Source of the DNA: Oscillospiraceae bacterium
GTDB taxonomy: Bacteria > Bacillota_A > Clostridia > Oscillospirales > Oscillospiraceae
Assembly (NCBI GenBank): GCA_017459865.1
Contig: JAFUCD010000002.1
Coordinates: forward strand, 163,150-227,149
Length of the DNA: 64,000 bases
Reading direction: 5' to 3'
Part shown: positions 1-13,920 of the stretch, in pieces
Numbering within the stretch: position 1 is the first letter of the stretch
How the letters are laid out: each line of letters begins with the position of its first letter
Translations under genes and position numbers: made by a program
The notes under the pieces: generated by a model
Told to the model about the DNA's origin: nothing
Database searches by the model: none
Seen by the model: the letters and a program-made list of their open reading frames with translations, nothing else

Positions 1-3017
<3,017 letters not shown>

Positions 3018-3020
3018 TTC

Positions 3021-6749
<3,729 letters not shown>

Positions 6750-6751
6750 GT

Positions 6752-6942
6752 CACCGAAAATGCGCTCTGCGCATTTTCCGGTGAGGGAATGCACTCCGCA
6801 TCTGTGTCTCGGCCTCAAAAGCTTACGCTTTTGAGCGAGAGACACAGATGCTCCGTGAGCAGTAAAAATGCCGCCCGGCAAAAGCCGGACGGCATTTTTG
6901 ATTGGATTCTTTTCGCGTCTGCGGACGCGAACTCTGCGAGGC
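6752..6942 (-). repeat. Four-module structured element, copy A
   Basis: Read on the minus strand it has four modules. Module 1 is GCCTCGCAGAGTT followed by an 8-bp hairpin with loop CGCA (6901-6942). Module 2 is a strong hairpin with A/T flanks (6864-6899). Module 3 is a long variable stem, GCATCTGTGTCTC against GAGACACAGATGC, enclosing a CTCAAAAGC/GCTTTTGAG hairpin (6798-6851). Module 4 is a hairpin with ends CACCG and CGGTG (6752-6783). The same order recurs at 21421-21616 and 25545-25734 with different stem sequences. It sits between the convergent 3' ends of rpoC and the MBOAT gene. Function unknown. Confidence 0.8.
6864..6899. terminator. Bidirectional terminator, rpoC / MBOAT
   Basis: Hairpin ATGCCGcCCGGC-aaaa-GCCGGaCGGCAT flanked by five A and five T, so it can terminate rpoC on the plus strand and the MBOAT operon on the minus strand. 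It is also module 2 of the surrounding structured element. Confidence 0.85.
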
Positions 6943-6977
6943 ATGTTTCCAGGGACGGTAACCCGGAAAACAGAGCC

Positions 6978-7001
6978 GTAGGGGCGGATATCATCCGCCC
7001 G
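6978..7001 (+). repeat. REP-like palindrome with GTAG head
   Basis: GTAG is followed by an 8-bp perfect hairpin, GGGCGGAT-atc-ATCCGCCC, and a final G. The architecture matches the two palindromes inside the transposase gene at 48.1-48.6 kb (GTAG, GGGAGGGTC stem, final G). REP elements mobilised by RAYT transposases have exactly this GTAG-plus-hairpin form. Confidence 0.7.
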
Positions 7002-7011
7002 CTTTCTTCGC

Positions 7012-8415
7012 TCAGAATCGGAAGTAGATGAATGGGTTGAACGCCTCGTTGATGAGCACCGCGATGCAGAGCAGGAGCAGGGCGAGGCAGACCACGTTCA
7101 GCACCAGCGCGCCGAGGGCGGTCTCGCCCATGCGCTCTGTGGGGCGGCGCAGGATCGGGAACGCGAACAGCACCCCCGGGAGGAGCATCAGCGCGAACGG
7201 CAGCGCGTCGGTGTGATACTGCGCGAAGGTGATCCACTTCGTCGGGCGGAAGACGAACAGGCTCTGCAGCGCAAAGCCGAGCTCGGACATGCTCGTCCGC
7301 TCAAAGAGCACCCAGCCCAGCGTGACGAGCACCATCGTGATCAGCCAGCGCAGCACGCCCGGCACGCGCGCCAGCACGCGCTCCGGGATCGCCTTTTCCA
7401 GCAGCAGCAGCGCCGCGTAGTAGAGCCCCCACAGCACGAAGTTCCATGCCGCGCCGTGCCAAAGTCCGGTCAGCGCCCAGACGATGAGGATGTTGCGTAC
7501 CCATTTCACACGGCTCACGCGGTTGCCGCCGAGCGGGATGTAAACGTAATCGCGGAACCACGTCGACAGCGAGATGTGCCACCGCCGCCAGAACTCCGTG
7601 ATCGAGCGGGAGACATAGGGGTAGTTGAAGTTTTCCGGGAAATGAAACCCGAACAGACGCCCCAGCCCGATCGCCATGTCGCTGTAGCCGGAGAAATCAT
7701 AATAGATCTGCAGCGTGTAGCACACGGCGGCGAGCCAATAGGCGCCCGTGCCGAACACGGCGGGGTCGCCGGCGTAGACGATCTCGGCGATTCGGGCGGC
7801 GCTGTTGGCGATCAGCACCTTTTTGGCAAGCCCCCGGATGAAGCGCCGGATGCCCGCGCCCGCGTCGTTCCAGCTCTCGCGGCGCGCTGTCAGCTCGCGC
7901 TCCACGGTCTCATAGCGGACGATCGGGCCCGCGATCAGCTGCGGGAAGAAGCTGACATACAGCAGCAGGCGTAGGTAGCGTCTCTGCAGCGACACTCTGC
8001 CGCGATAGAGATCAATGTTGTACGAGAGGATCTGGAAGGTATAAAAGCTGATGCCGATCGGCAGGACGGGGGCCTCGACATTGCCCAACGCCGGGATCAG
8101 CGGCGCAAGCGTTTGGCACACAAAGCCGAGATATTTGAAGACTGCGAGATTTCCGATCAGAAGCGCCGTAGTGACGCCGAGCACCCATCTGCGTGCGCGC
8201 GCGCCGCGCTGCCGCGCCAGCAGCAGGCCGCCGAGCCAGCTTTCCAGCGTCGCCAGCAGGAGCAGCAGCACATACACCGGCTCGCCCCACGCATAGAACA
8301 GCAGGGAGGCGACGAGCAGGACGGCGTTGCGCCACAGCCGGTTCGGGATCAGAAAATACAGCGCCGCCGTGATCGGGAAAAACGCAAACAGGAAGGTCAG
8401 GCTGCTGAATACCAT
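7012..8415 (-). CDS. MBOAT-family O-acyltransferase (AlgI/DltB-like)
   Basis: Polytopic membrane O-acyltransferase, 467 residues, of the AlgI/PatA/DltB type that passes acetyl groups across the membrane to an extracytoplasmic polymer. The conserved motifs YDFSGYSDMAIG, the WRRWHISLSTWFRDYVYIPLGGNR stretch and GLWHGAAWNFVLWG are present; the His in GLWHG is the family's catalytic residue. The start ATG lies three bases after the DHHW gene's stop, so the two form an operon, as AlgI-type transferases do with their AlgJ/AlgX-like partners. The acceptor is not identified: there are no alginate or dlt genes nearby, so a cell-wall or capsular glycan is an inference. Confidence 0.92.
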   Translation of the reverse strand: MVFSSLTFLFAFFPITAALYFLIPNRLWRNAVLLVASLLFYAWGEPVYVLLLLLATLESWLGGLLLARQRGARARRWVLGVTTALLIGNLAVFKYLGFVCQTLAPLIPALGNVEAPVLPIGISFYTFQILSYNIDLYRGRVSLQRRYLRLLLYVSFFPQLIAGPIVRYETVERELTARRESWNDAGAGIRRFIRGLAKKVLIANSAARIAEIVYAGDPAVFGTGAYWLAAVCYTLQIYYDFSGYSDMAIGLGRLFGFHFPENFNYPYVSRSITEFWRRWHISLSTWFRDYVYIPLGGNRVSRVKWVRNILIVWALTGLWHGAAWNFVLWGLYYAALLLLEKAIPERVLARVPGVLRWLITMVLVTLGWVLFERTSMSELGFALQSLFVFRPTKWITFAQYHTDALPFALMLLPGVLFAFPILRRPTERMGETALGALVLNVVCLALLLLCIAVLINEAFNPFIYFRF

Positions 8416-8418
8416 GGG

Positions 8419-9585
8419 TCAACCCTCCACGAGGAAATCATCGAACAGGAAATAGTCGATGTTTCCGATAAACAGCACGGAGTCGATTTCATGCGCGGCG
8501 ACATACTCGGAAAACAGGAACGGCGCGCCCGTGTCCTCCTCGTATGCGCGCAGATCCACGGCGTACAGGTTTTCAAAGTGCCCCGCCAGCAGCTTCAGGA
8601 TCGCGTTGTCGAACGAGTCTCCGATCACGAGCAGATTGCCCGCGCCGGCGTTCTCGGTGTGGAATGCGACCTCGCCGAAGTCGAAGCCGTAGAAGCCGCC
8701 GTAGGAGACCGTGCCGAATTCCTCCTTGTCCCAGGGGATCATCTGGCGCCCGTAGTCGGCGGGACCAACGCCGTTCACCACGACGGTCGCGCTCGGAAAG
8801 GCGAAGGTGTACACGTCGAACGGCTCGTGGTAATAGTCGCCCGCGCCGCTGCTCATCGCCTTCGCGCCGCAGAAATCGTCCTCCATGTGCTTCGTGCCCG
8901 TGGGACGGAGCGGATCGGACTTGCCGAGCAGCTGCAGCAGCTGCAGGTAGCCCGCGTAGGAGCCGAAGCGGTTCCAATGGTGGTCGGTCCGGTAGAAGTT
9001 CTGCCGGAAATCCTCAAAGCTGCGCACCGGGAAGATCGCCTTCTGCGTGTCCGGCAGCCACAGCTGCGAAAGAAGCTCCGTGGAAAAGCCGGTCCGCGCG
9101 CCGGTCTCAAAATCCATGTCGGTATCTTTTTCAATATAAAAAACGTAAAACGTCAGCTCCGGATGCTCGGAGATGATGCCGTTGAGATTCGCGGCGCGGC
9201 GGGAGATCTCGCCGAGCTTTGCTTCCGGATAGACCGGCGCGTACACGACGTCGCCGTGAAACAGCAGCAGATCGTTGAACTGATAATAGACGTCCGGTCT
9301 TGCCGCGCTCTCCGCCATGAGCACCTCCAGCGTGACGGCGCTCAGTCCGGTCTGGTAGTATTCTTCGAGCCGCTGCGCGCCGGGCAGCTGGTCGTGCAGG
9401 GCGGACTCCAGCGTGTCCTGATATGCGCCGGAGAGCGCGTCCGGCGCGGAAAACACCGGCAGCGCGACAGCGGGACGGTTTTCATAGCCGTTGCGCGTGC
9501 GCGGCGTCAGGATCGCAATGACCATTGCGCCCAGCAGCGCCGCCACCACCGCGGCTGCAAACAGCCCGTTTAGGATCTTCTTCAT
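8419..9585 (-). CDS. DHHW-family protein, O-acetylation partner
   Basis: 388 residues with an N-terminal signal anchor (KKILNGLFAAAVVAALLGAMVIAIL). It has the namesake motif FYRTDHHWNRFGSY and a C-terminal GDSFDN block typical of SGNH-like AlgJ/AlgX proteins, which acetylate a polymer outside the membrane using acetyl groups delivered by the MBOAT partner. The start chosen is the ATG at 9585, preceded by GAGGGA five bases away; upstream in-frame codons would add 31 residues drawn from the palindromic repeat and are unlikely to be translated. It is first gene of the two-gene operon with the MBOAT protein. Confidence 0.88.
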   Translation of the reverse strand: MKKILNGLFAAAVVAALLGAMVIAILTPRTRNGYENRPAVALPVFSAPDALSGAYQDTLESALHDQLPGAQRLEEYYQTGLSAVTLEVLMAESAARPDVYYQFNDLLLFHGDVVYAPVYPEAKLGEISRRAANLNGIISEHPELTFYVFYIEKDTDMDFETGARTGFSTELLSQLWLPDTQKAIFPVRSFEDFRQNFYRTDHHWNRFGSYAGYLQLLQLLGKSDPLRPTGTKHMEDDFCGAKAMSSGAGDYYHEPFDVYTFAFPSATVVVNGVGPADYGRQMIPWDKEEFGTVSYGGFYGFDFGEVAFHTENAGAGNLLVIGDSFDNAILKLLAGHFENLYAVDLRAYEEDTGAPFLFSEYVAAHEIDSVLFIGNIDYFLFDDFLVEG

Positions 9586-9620
9586 ACATTCCCTCGGTGA
9601 TTGCTTGATAAACATGATTT

Positions 9621-9991
9621 TCAGTATGTCGACAAAGTGTCGACATACTGACGCGTCGCCAGTATGTTTGCTCCGCAAACAGCAATCTGTCTAAAAAAGC
9701 AAACTTTTTTAGACAGATTGCGGCGACAATGGATTGAAATCGAGGCGGCCTTAGCGTCAGACCGGGCGCGCTTCATTCCGCAGCTGCGCTTACGCGCACC
9801 GACTCCATATCCGCTTCCCCGGCCTTCCTTTCCAACATGCACATGCCTGTGCATGTTGGTGAAGGAGGAATGACTTTCGCCGTCATCCATAAGAGGTTCT
9901 GCCTCTTATGGTGACTTGCGCAAGTCATTCCGACGCAGCTCCCCGCTGCTCTGTTTCATAAGTCAACAGCATGGGTTTGTCTACAGTCTGA
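9621..9991 (+). repeat. Composite palindromic repeat, copy B
   Basis: In order: a palindrome with core GTCGAC-aaagt-GTCGAC (9621-9651), a GTTTGC-tcc-GCAAAC hairpin, a 19-bp hairpin AGCAATCTGTCTAAAAAAG and its complement (9680-9721), then a block ending in ATCGAGGCGGCC. An extra segment of about 185 nt (9751-9935) carries nested hairpins (CCAACATGCAC/GTGCATGTTGG, CCATAAGAGG/CCTCTTATGG, outer GGAATGACTT/AAGTCATTCC). The final block runs from AGCTCCCCGCTGCTCTG to CAGTCTGA. The same blocks without the extra segment occur in inverse orientation at 18636-18832. It fills most of the gap between the regulator and DHHW genes. Confidence 0.75.
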
Positions 9992-10027
9992 TTTTCCCAT
10001 AAAAAGCGGGTGCTTTTTATGGGAAAA
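9992..10027 (-). terminator. Terminator after DtxR-type regulator
   Basis: Perfect 16-bp hairpin TTTTCCCATAAAAAGC / GCTTTTTATGGGAAAA with loop gggt (ACCC on the minus strand), 15 bases beyond the regulator's stop. It closes the composite repeat, so it could also be part of that element. Confidence 0.6.
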
Positions 10028-10042
10028 GTCGTTTGAGGCTTG

Positions 10043-10411
10043 TTACTGCCCGCGGTGCAGATGCTCCTTGAGCTTGGAGAAGGTCTCGTCCGAGATGTCG
10101 TGCTCGACGCGGCAGGCGTCCTCCTCGGCGACCTCGGGGGTCACGCCGATGGAGATCAGCAGCTCGGTCAGCAGCGTGTGGCGCTCATAGATCTTCTCCG
10201 CGACCTCCCGCCCGGCGTCTGTCAGATAGAGAAAGCCCTCCCGGTCGACCGTGATATATTCGCCCTGCTTCAGGAGACTGACGGCGCGGCTGACGCTGGG
10301 CTTGGAGTAGCCCATGTATTCCGCGACATCTATGGAGCGCACATAGCGCTGGCGCTGGCTCAGCACCAGGATGGTTTCCAGATACATTTCGCCGGATTCC
10401 TGCAGGCGCAT
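10043..10411 (-). CDS. DtxR/MntR-family metal-dependent repressor
   Basis: 122 residues: an N-terminal winged helix (SIDVAEYMGYSKPSVSRAVSLLKQGEYI, residues about 26-53) followed by the dimerisation and metal-binding domain (LTDAGREVAEKIYERHTLLTELLISIGV, then EEDACRVEHDIS). E, C, E and H metal-ligand positions of the family are visible. There is no C-terminal SH3 domain, so it is the short MntR/IdeR-like form. It is divergent from the feo operon, whose promoter carries palindromes that are good candidates for its operator. Fe2+ as the effector is inferred from context; Mn2+ is possible. Start set by GGAAAGGAT before ATG. Confidence 0.9.
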   Translation of the reverse strand: MRLQESGEMYLETILVLSQRQRYVRSIDVAEYMGYSKPSVSRAVSLLKQGEYITVDREGFLYLTDAGREVAEKIYERHTLLTELLISIGVTPEVAEEDACRVEHDISDETFSKLKEHLHRGQ

Positions 10412-10653
10412 AAGAGATCATCCTTTCCGATCCAAGGCCGCGAGTCCGCGGATTGCGGCAGGCGGCGCATTGAACGATGCGTTTTTTATTAAATTACCAT
10501 AGAATGTACAAAAATGCAAGCTTTCCGGCGCGCAAAGCCATCAATTTCGCGCCGAAACGTCTGTCCGAATGGATCCGCTTAGAAATTTCCGATCGGAGCA
10601 GACGCCGAGGGCGTGAAAAAAGAAAAAAACATGATTTTTCTGTCGTCAGACGC

Positions 10654-10795
10654 TTGACAAACAGAGGAAGAGTGTGTATAGTTATCTAAGGTTAGTTTGC
10701 GCTAACAAGCGACGAAGCAGATCCGTCGGCAGCGCGCTAACATACTTTTTAACCCACAAGTAAGCAAACGCTAATTTAAAATCAGCGACGCTAAC
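10654..10795 (+). promoter_or_regulatory. feo promoter and repeated operator sites
   Basis: -35 TTGACA (10654-10659), 17-bp spacer, -10 TATAGT (10677-10682). Just downstream is the palindrome GTTAGTTTGCGCTAAC (10691-10706), placed where a repressor would block initiation. A second site, GTAAGCAAACGCTAAT, lies at 10760-10775. GCTAAC or GCTAAT half-sites start at 10701, 10736, 10770 and 10790. A close match lies before the ABC transporter at 13877. The rest of the interval from 10412 to 10650 shows only weak hairpins. Confidence 0.75.
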
Positions 10796-10819
10796 TTGAT
10801 GCATGAGAGGAGACACGGT

Positions 10820-11032
10820 ATGCTTCCGCTTACGCTTGCAAATACCGGAGAAAAGAGCCTGATCGTGAAGGTCGGCGGTTCGCCAGAGGTGCGCGCGCAT
10901 CTGGCAGATCTCGGCTTCGTGGTCGGCACGCCGGTCGCGGTGATCAACACCATCGGCGGCAACGTTATCGTAAACATTATGGACACGCGTGTTGCGATCA
11001 GCAAGGAAATGGCGCAGAAGATCTATATCTGA
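10820..11032 (+). CDS. feoA: FeoA-family protein, first copy
   Basis: 70-residue SH3-like FeoA domain (MLPLTLANTGEKSLIVKVGG, then LADLGFVVGTPVAVINTIGGNVIVNI). FeoA proteins are small cytoplasmic partners needed for FeoB ferrous-iron transport. The start is the ATG at 10820, preceded by GAGAGGAG; an ATG 24 bases upstream is in frame but has no ribosome site. It is the first gene of feoA-feoA-feoB plus a Cys-rich protein, under a promoter with DtxR-type operator candidates. It is divergent from the second FeoA, so the two probably have distinct roles. Confidence 0.92.
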   Translation: MLPLTLANTGEKSLIVKVGGSPEVRAHLADLGFVVGTPVAVINTIGGNVIVNIMDTRVAISKEMAQKIYI

Positions 11033-11076
11033 CGCCCGACGCGCTCCATGTTTTTCTAAGAAGGAGGATCAACTGC

Positions 11077-11316
11077 ATGAAAACTTTGAAGCAGACGAAG
11101 ATCGGCGAGACCGTCAAGGTCGTCAAGCTGCATGGTGAGGGCGCGGTCAAGCGCCGCATCATGGACATGGGTCTGACCAAGGGCACCGAGGTCTATGTCC
11201 GCAAGGTCGCGCCGCTGGGCGATCCGGTCGAGGTCACCGTGCGCGGCTATGAGCTCAGCCTTCGCAAGGCGGACGCCGAGATGGTCGAAGTCGAAGACGT
11301 AAAGGCCAAGCAGTAA
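11077..11316 (+). CDS. feoA: FeoA-family protein, second copy
   Basis: 79 residues with the classical FeoA pattern: GEGAVKRRIMDMGLTKGTEVYVRKVAPLGDPVEVTVRGYELSLRK. The RRIxDMGLxxGxxV core and the PLGDPxE segment are close to textbook FeoA. AAGGAGG sits eight bases before ATG. Tandem FeoA proteins ahead of FeoB are common in Clostridia. It acts in the cytoplasm with FeoB, probably on its G-domain or gating. Confidence 0.95.
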   Translation: MKTLKQTKIGETVKVVKLHGEGAVKRRIMDMGLTKGTEVYVRKVAPLGDPVEVTVRGYELSLRKADAEMVEVEDVKAKQ

Positions 11317-11356
11317 CACCCGTTGATCAATTGTTGAGGAAAGTGAGGCATAATTT

Positions 11357-13615
11357 ATGAATCTGCGCATTGCCCTTGCGGGCAACCCGAACAGCGGCAA
11401 AACCACGCTGTTCAACGCGCTGACCGGTTCCGCCCAGTTCGTGGGCAACTGGCCGGGCGTCACGGTGGAGAAGAAGGAGGGCAAGCTCAAAAAGCACTCC
11501 GACGTCATCATCACCGACCTTCCGGGCATCTATTCGCTCTCTCCCTACACGCTGGAGGAGGTCGTGGCCCGTAACTATCTCATTCAGGAGCGTCCCGACG
11601 CGATCCTGAACATCATCGACGGCACGAACCTGGAGCGCAACCTCTATCTCACGACGCAGCTTGTTGAGATCGGCATCCCCGTGGTCGTGGCCGTGAACAT
11701 GATGGATCTCGTAAAGAAGAACGGCGACCAGGTCAACATCTCCGCGCTCTCCAAGGAGCTCGGCTGCAAGGTCGTCGAGATCTCCGCGCTGAAGGGCACG
11801 GGCGTTTCCGAGGCTGCCGAGGCCGCCATCGCGGCCGCCAAGGGCACCAAGACCGTGCCGCAGCACACGTTCTCCGGCGTCGTGGAGCACGCCATCGCCC
11901 ACATCGAGGAGGCGATCGTGCATGATCTGCCCGAGGAGCAGCAGCGCTGGTACGCCATCAAGGTGTTCGAGGGCGACGACAAGGTCCTGCAGCAGCTCAA
12001 GCTCGACGACAAGACGCTCTCGCATGTGAAGGGCGACATCGAGGCGGCGGAGAAGGAGCTCGACGATGACGCCGAGAGCATCATCACCAACGAGCGCTAC
12101 AACTACATCGCCTCCATCATCGGCAAGTGCTATAAGAAAAAGAACAAGGGCGCGCTGTCCACGTCCGACAAGATCGATAAGGTCGTCACGAATCGCTGGC
12201 TCGCGCTGCCCATCTTCGCGGTGGTCATGTGGCTGGTCTACTGGGTCGCGATGGGCCCCTTCGGCAGCTTCCTCACCGACTGGACGAACGATGTGCTCGG
12301 CGGCGCTTGGCTCACAGACGGCTCCCGCGCGATCCTCGAGGGCTGGGGCGTCTCGAGCTGGCTCGTCGGTCTGATCTCCGACGGTATCCTCGCCGGCGTC
12401 GGCGCGGTGCTCGGCTTCGTGCCGCAGATGCTCGTTCTGTTCTTCTTCCTCTGCATCCTGGAGGACTGCGGCTACATGGCGCGTATCGCGTTCATCATGG
12501 ACCGTATCTTCCGCAAGTTCGGCCTGTCCGGCAAGTCCTTCATCCCGATGCTCGTCGGCACCGGCTGCGGTGTGCCGGGCGTCATGGCTTCCCGTACCAT
12601 CGAAAACGAGCGTGACCGCCGCATGACGGTCATGACCACCTGCTTCATCCCCTGCGGCGCGAAGATGCCGATCATCGGCCTCATCGCGGGCGCGCTGTTC
12701 GGCGGCAGCGGCACGGTCGCCGTCTCCGCTTACTTCATCGGCGTCGCCGCCATCATCATCTCCGGCATCATGCTCAAGAAGACCAAGATGTTCGCCGGCG
12801 ATCCGGCTCCGTTCGTCATGGAGCTCCCGGCCTACCACGTCCCCTCCCTCGGCAACGTCCTGCGCGGCACCTGGGAGCGCGGCTGGTCCTTCATCAAGCG
12901 CGCCGGCACCGTTATCGTCATCGCCTCCATCATCATCTGGGCGCTCTCGAGCCTCGGCTCTGTCAACGGCAAGTTCGGCATGGTCGATGATCTCTATGAG
13001 GACGAGACTCTCGTCACCGAGGAATATGTCCAGACCGTCGCGGACAAGATGGGCATCACCGCCGACGAGGTCACCCCGATGGACGACTCCATCCTCGCCG
13101 CCGTCGGCAACGCTGTCTCCCCGATCTTCAAGCCCCTGGGCTTCGGCTCCTGGAAGCCGACCGTCGCCACCGTGACGGGTCTTGTCGCGAAGGAGGAGGT
13201 CGTCGGCACCTTCGGCGTCCTGTATAACTACGAGGCCGAGACCGAGGAAGACGAGCTCGACGAAGAGGGCTCTCAGATCTGGAAGAACGTCGAGGACGAC
13301 TTCAACAGCTTCTCCAATGGTCACGGCAAGCTCGCGGCCTACGCCTTCATGATCTTCAACCTCCTGTGCGCGCCTTGCTTCGCGGCCATGGGCGCCATCA
13401 AGCGCGAGATGAACAACCGTAAGTGGACCTGGTTCGCCATCGGCTACATGTGCGTGTTCGCGTATGTCGTTGGTCTGATCGTGTATCAGCTCGGTCTGCT
13501 CTTCACGGGCGGCACGCAGGTCGTCGGCCTGATCATCGCGCTCATCCTGCTGGCCTGCATCTGCTATCAGCTCTTCCGCCCCTATAAGGAGGCCCAGAAG
13601 CTGACGGTGGAGTAA
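11357..13615 (+). CDS. feoB: Ferrous iron transport protein B
   Basis: Fe2+ uptake permease with an N-terminal GTPase domain, 752 residues. G1 GNPNSGKT (residues 9-16), the NWPGVTVE switch, G3 DLPG (54-57) and G4 NMMD (114-117) are intact. The membrane part carries the two Gate motifs: GTGCGVPGVMASRTIENERDRR and a second one, with CFIPCGAKMPI after the first. An acidic loop (about residues 535-650) interrupts the C-terminal half. It is followed by the Cys-rich small protein. Iron-repressed expression is predicted from the operator-like palindromes upstream of feoA. Confidence 0.98.
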   Translation: MNLRIALAGNPNSGKTTLFNALTGSAQFVGNWPGVTVEKKEGKLKKHSDVIITDLPGIYSLSPYTLEEVVARNYLIQERPDAILNIIDGTNLERNLYLTTQLVEIGIPVVVAVNMMDLVKKNGDQVNISALSKELGCKVVEISALKGTGVSEAAEAAIAAAKGTKTVPQHTFSGVVEHAIAHIEEAIVHDLPEEQQRWYAIKVFEGDDKVLQQLKLDDKTLSHVKGDIEAAEKELDDDAESIITNERYNYIASIIGKCYKKKNKGALSTSDKIDKVVTNRWLALPIFAVVMWLVYWVAMGPFGSFLTDWTNDVLGGAWLTDGSRAILEGWGVSSWLVGLISDGILAGVGAVLGFVPQMLVLFFFLCILEDCGYMARIAFIMDRIFRKFGLSGKSFIPMLVGTGCGVPGVMASRTIENERDRRMTVMTTCFIPCGAKMPIIGLIAGALFGGSGTVAVSAYFIGVAAIIISGIMLKKTKMFAGDPAPFVMELPAYHVPSLGNVLRGTWERGWSFIKRAGTVIVIASIIIWALSSLGSVNGKFGMVDDLYEDETLVTEEYVQTVADKMGITADEVTPMDDSILAAVGNAVSPIFKPLGFGSWKPTVATVTGLVAKEEVVGTFGVLYNYEAETEEDELDEEGSQIWKNVEDDFNSFSNGHGKLAAYAFMIFNLLCAPCFAAMGAIKREMNNRKWTWFAIGYMCVFAYVVGLIVYQLGLLFTGGTQVVGLIIALILLACICYQLFRPYKEAQKLTVE

Positions 13616-13652
13616 GCACCATCCAAAGCATTTCGGAAAGGAGTGAATTTCC

Positions 13653-13820
13653 ATGCTGACCTGGCTCAGCGCACATCTGATCGACCTTGTTCTCATCGTC
13701 GTCGTGGCGCTCGTTGTGGGACTCATCATTCGCGGCATGATCCGCGATAAGAAGGCGGGAAAGTCCTCCTGCGGCGGCGACTGCGGTTCCTGCGGAACAA
13801 GCTGTAACCACCACATTTAG
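13653..13820 (+). CDS. FeoB-associated Cys-rich membrane protein
   Basis: 55 residues: one transmembrane helix (about residues 9-28), a basic stretch, then a Cys-rich tail with CGGDCGSCGTSC followed by two His. This is the small FeoB-associated protein common behind feoB in Firmicutes, thought to stand in for FeoC; the Cys cluster may bind iron or a cluster. GGAAAGGAG precedes the ATG. It lies 37 bases after feoB and is very probably the last gene of the feo operon. Confidence 0.9.
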   Translation: MLTWLSAHLIDLVLIVVVALVVGLIIRGMIRDKKAGKSSCGGDCGSCGTSCNHHI

Positions 13821-13876
13821 CAAGTACCATCAGGGAGGCGCGCCGATTGCGTGCCTCCCGTTTTTCAAAATCCTTG

Positions 13877-13892
13877 GTTTGCGTTTGCTAAC
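13877..13892 (+). promoter_or_regulatory. Operator-like site matching the feo sites
   Basis: GTTTGCGTTTGCTAAC, 29 bases before the ABC ATPase start. It matches the reverse complement of the second feo site (ATTAGCGTTTGCTTAC) at 13 of 16 positions, including a run of ten (GCGTTTGCT plus flanks). This suggests the transporter genes share the metal regulator. Confidence 0.6.
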
Positions 13893-13920
13893 CGCAGACG
13901 CATCGGAAAGGAGCATTTTT

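Noticed and set aside
8113..9573. 486-codon plus-strand frame opposite the DHHW gene
   Set aside because: Shadow of the DHHW gene, which has a signal anchor and the DHHW motif.
11327..13816. 829-codon minus-strand frame opposite feoB
   Set aside because: feoB on the plus strand is unambiguous; the antisense frame is low-complexity Asp/Glu/Arg/Ala.
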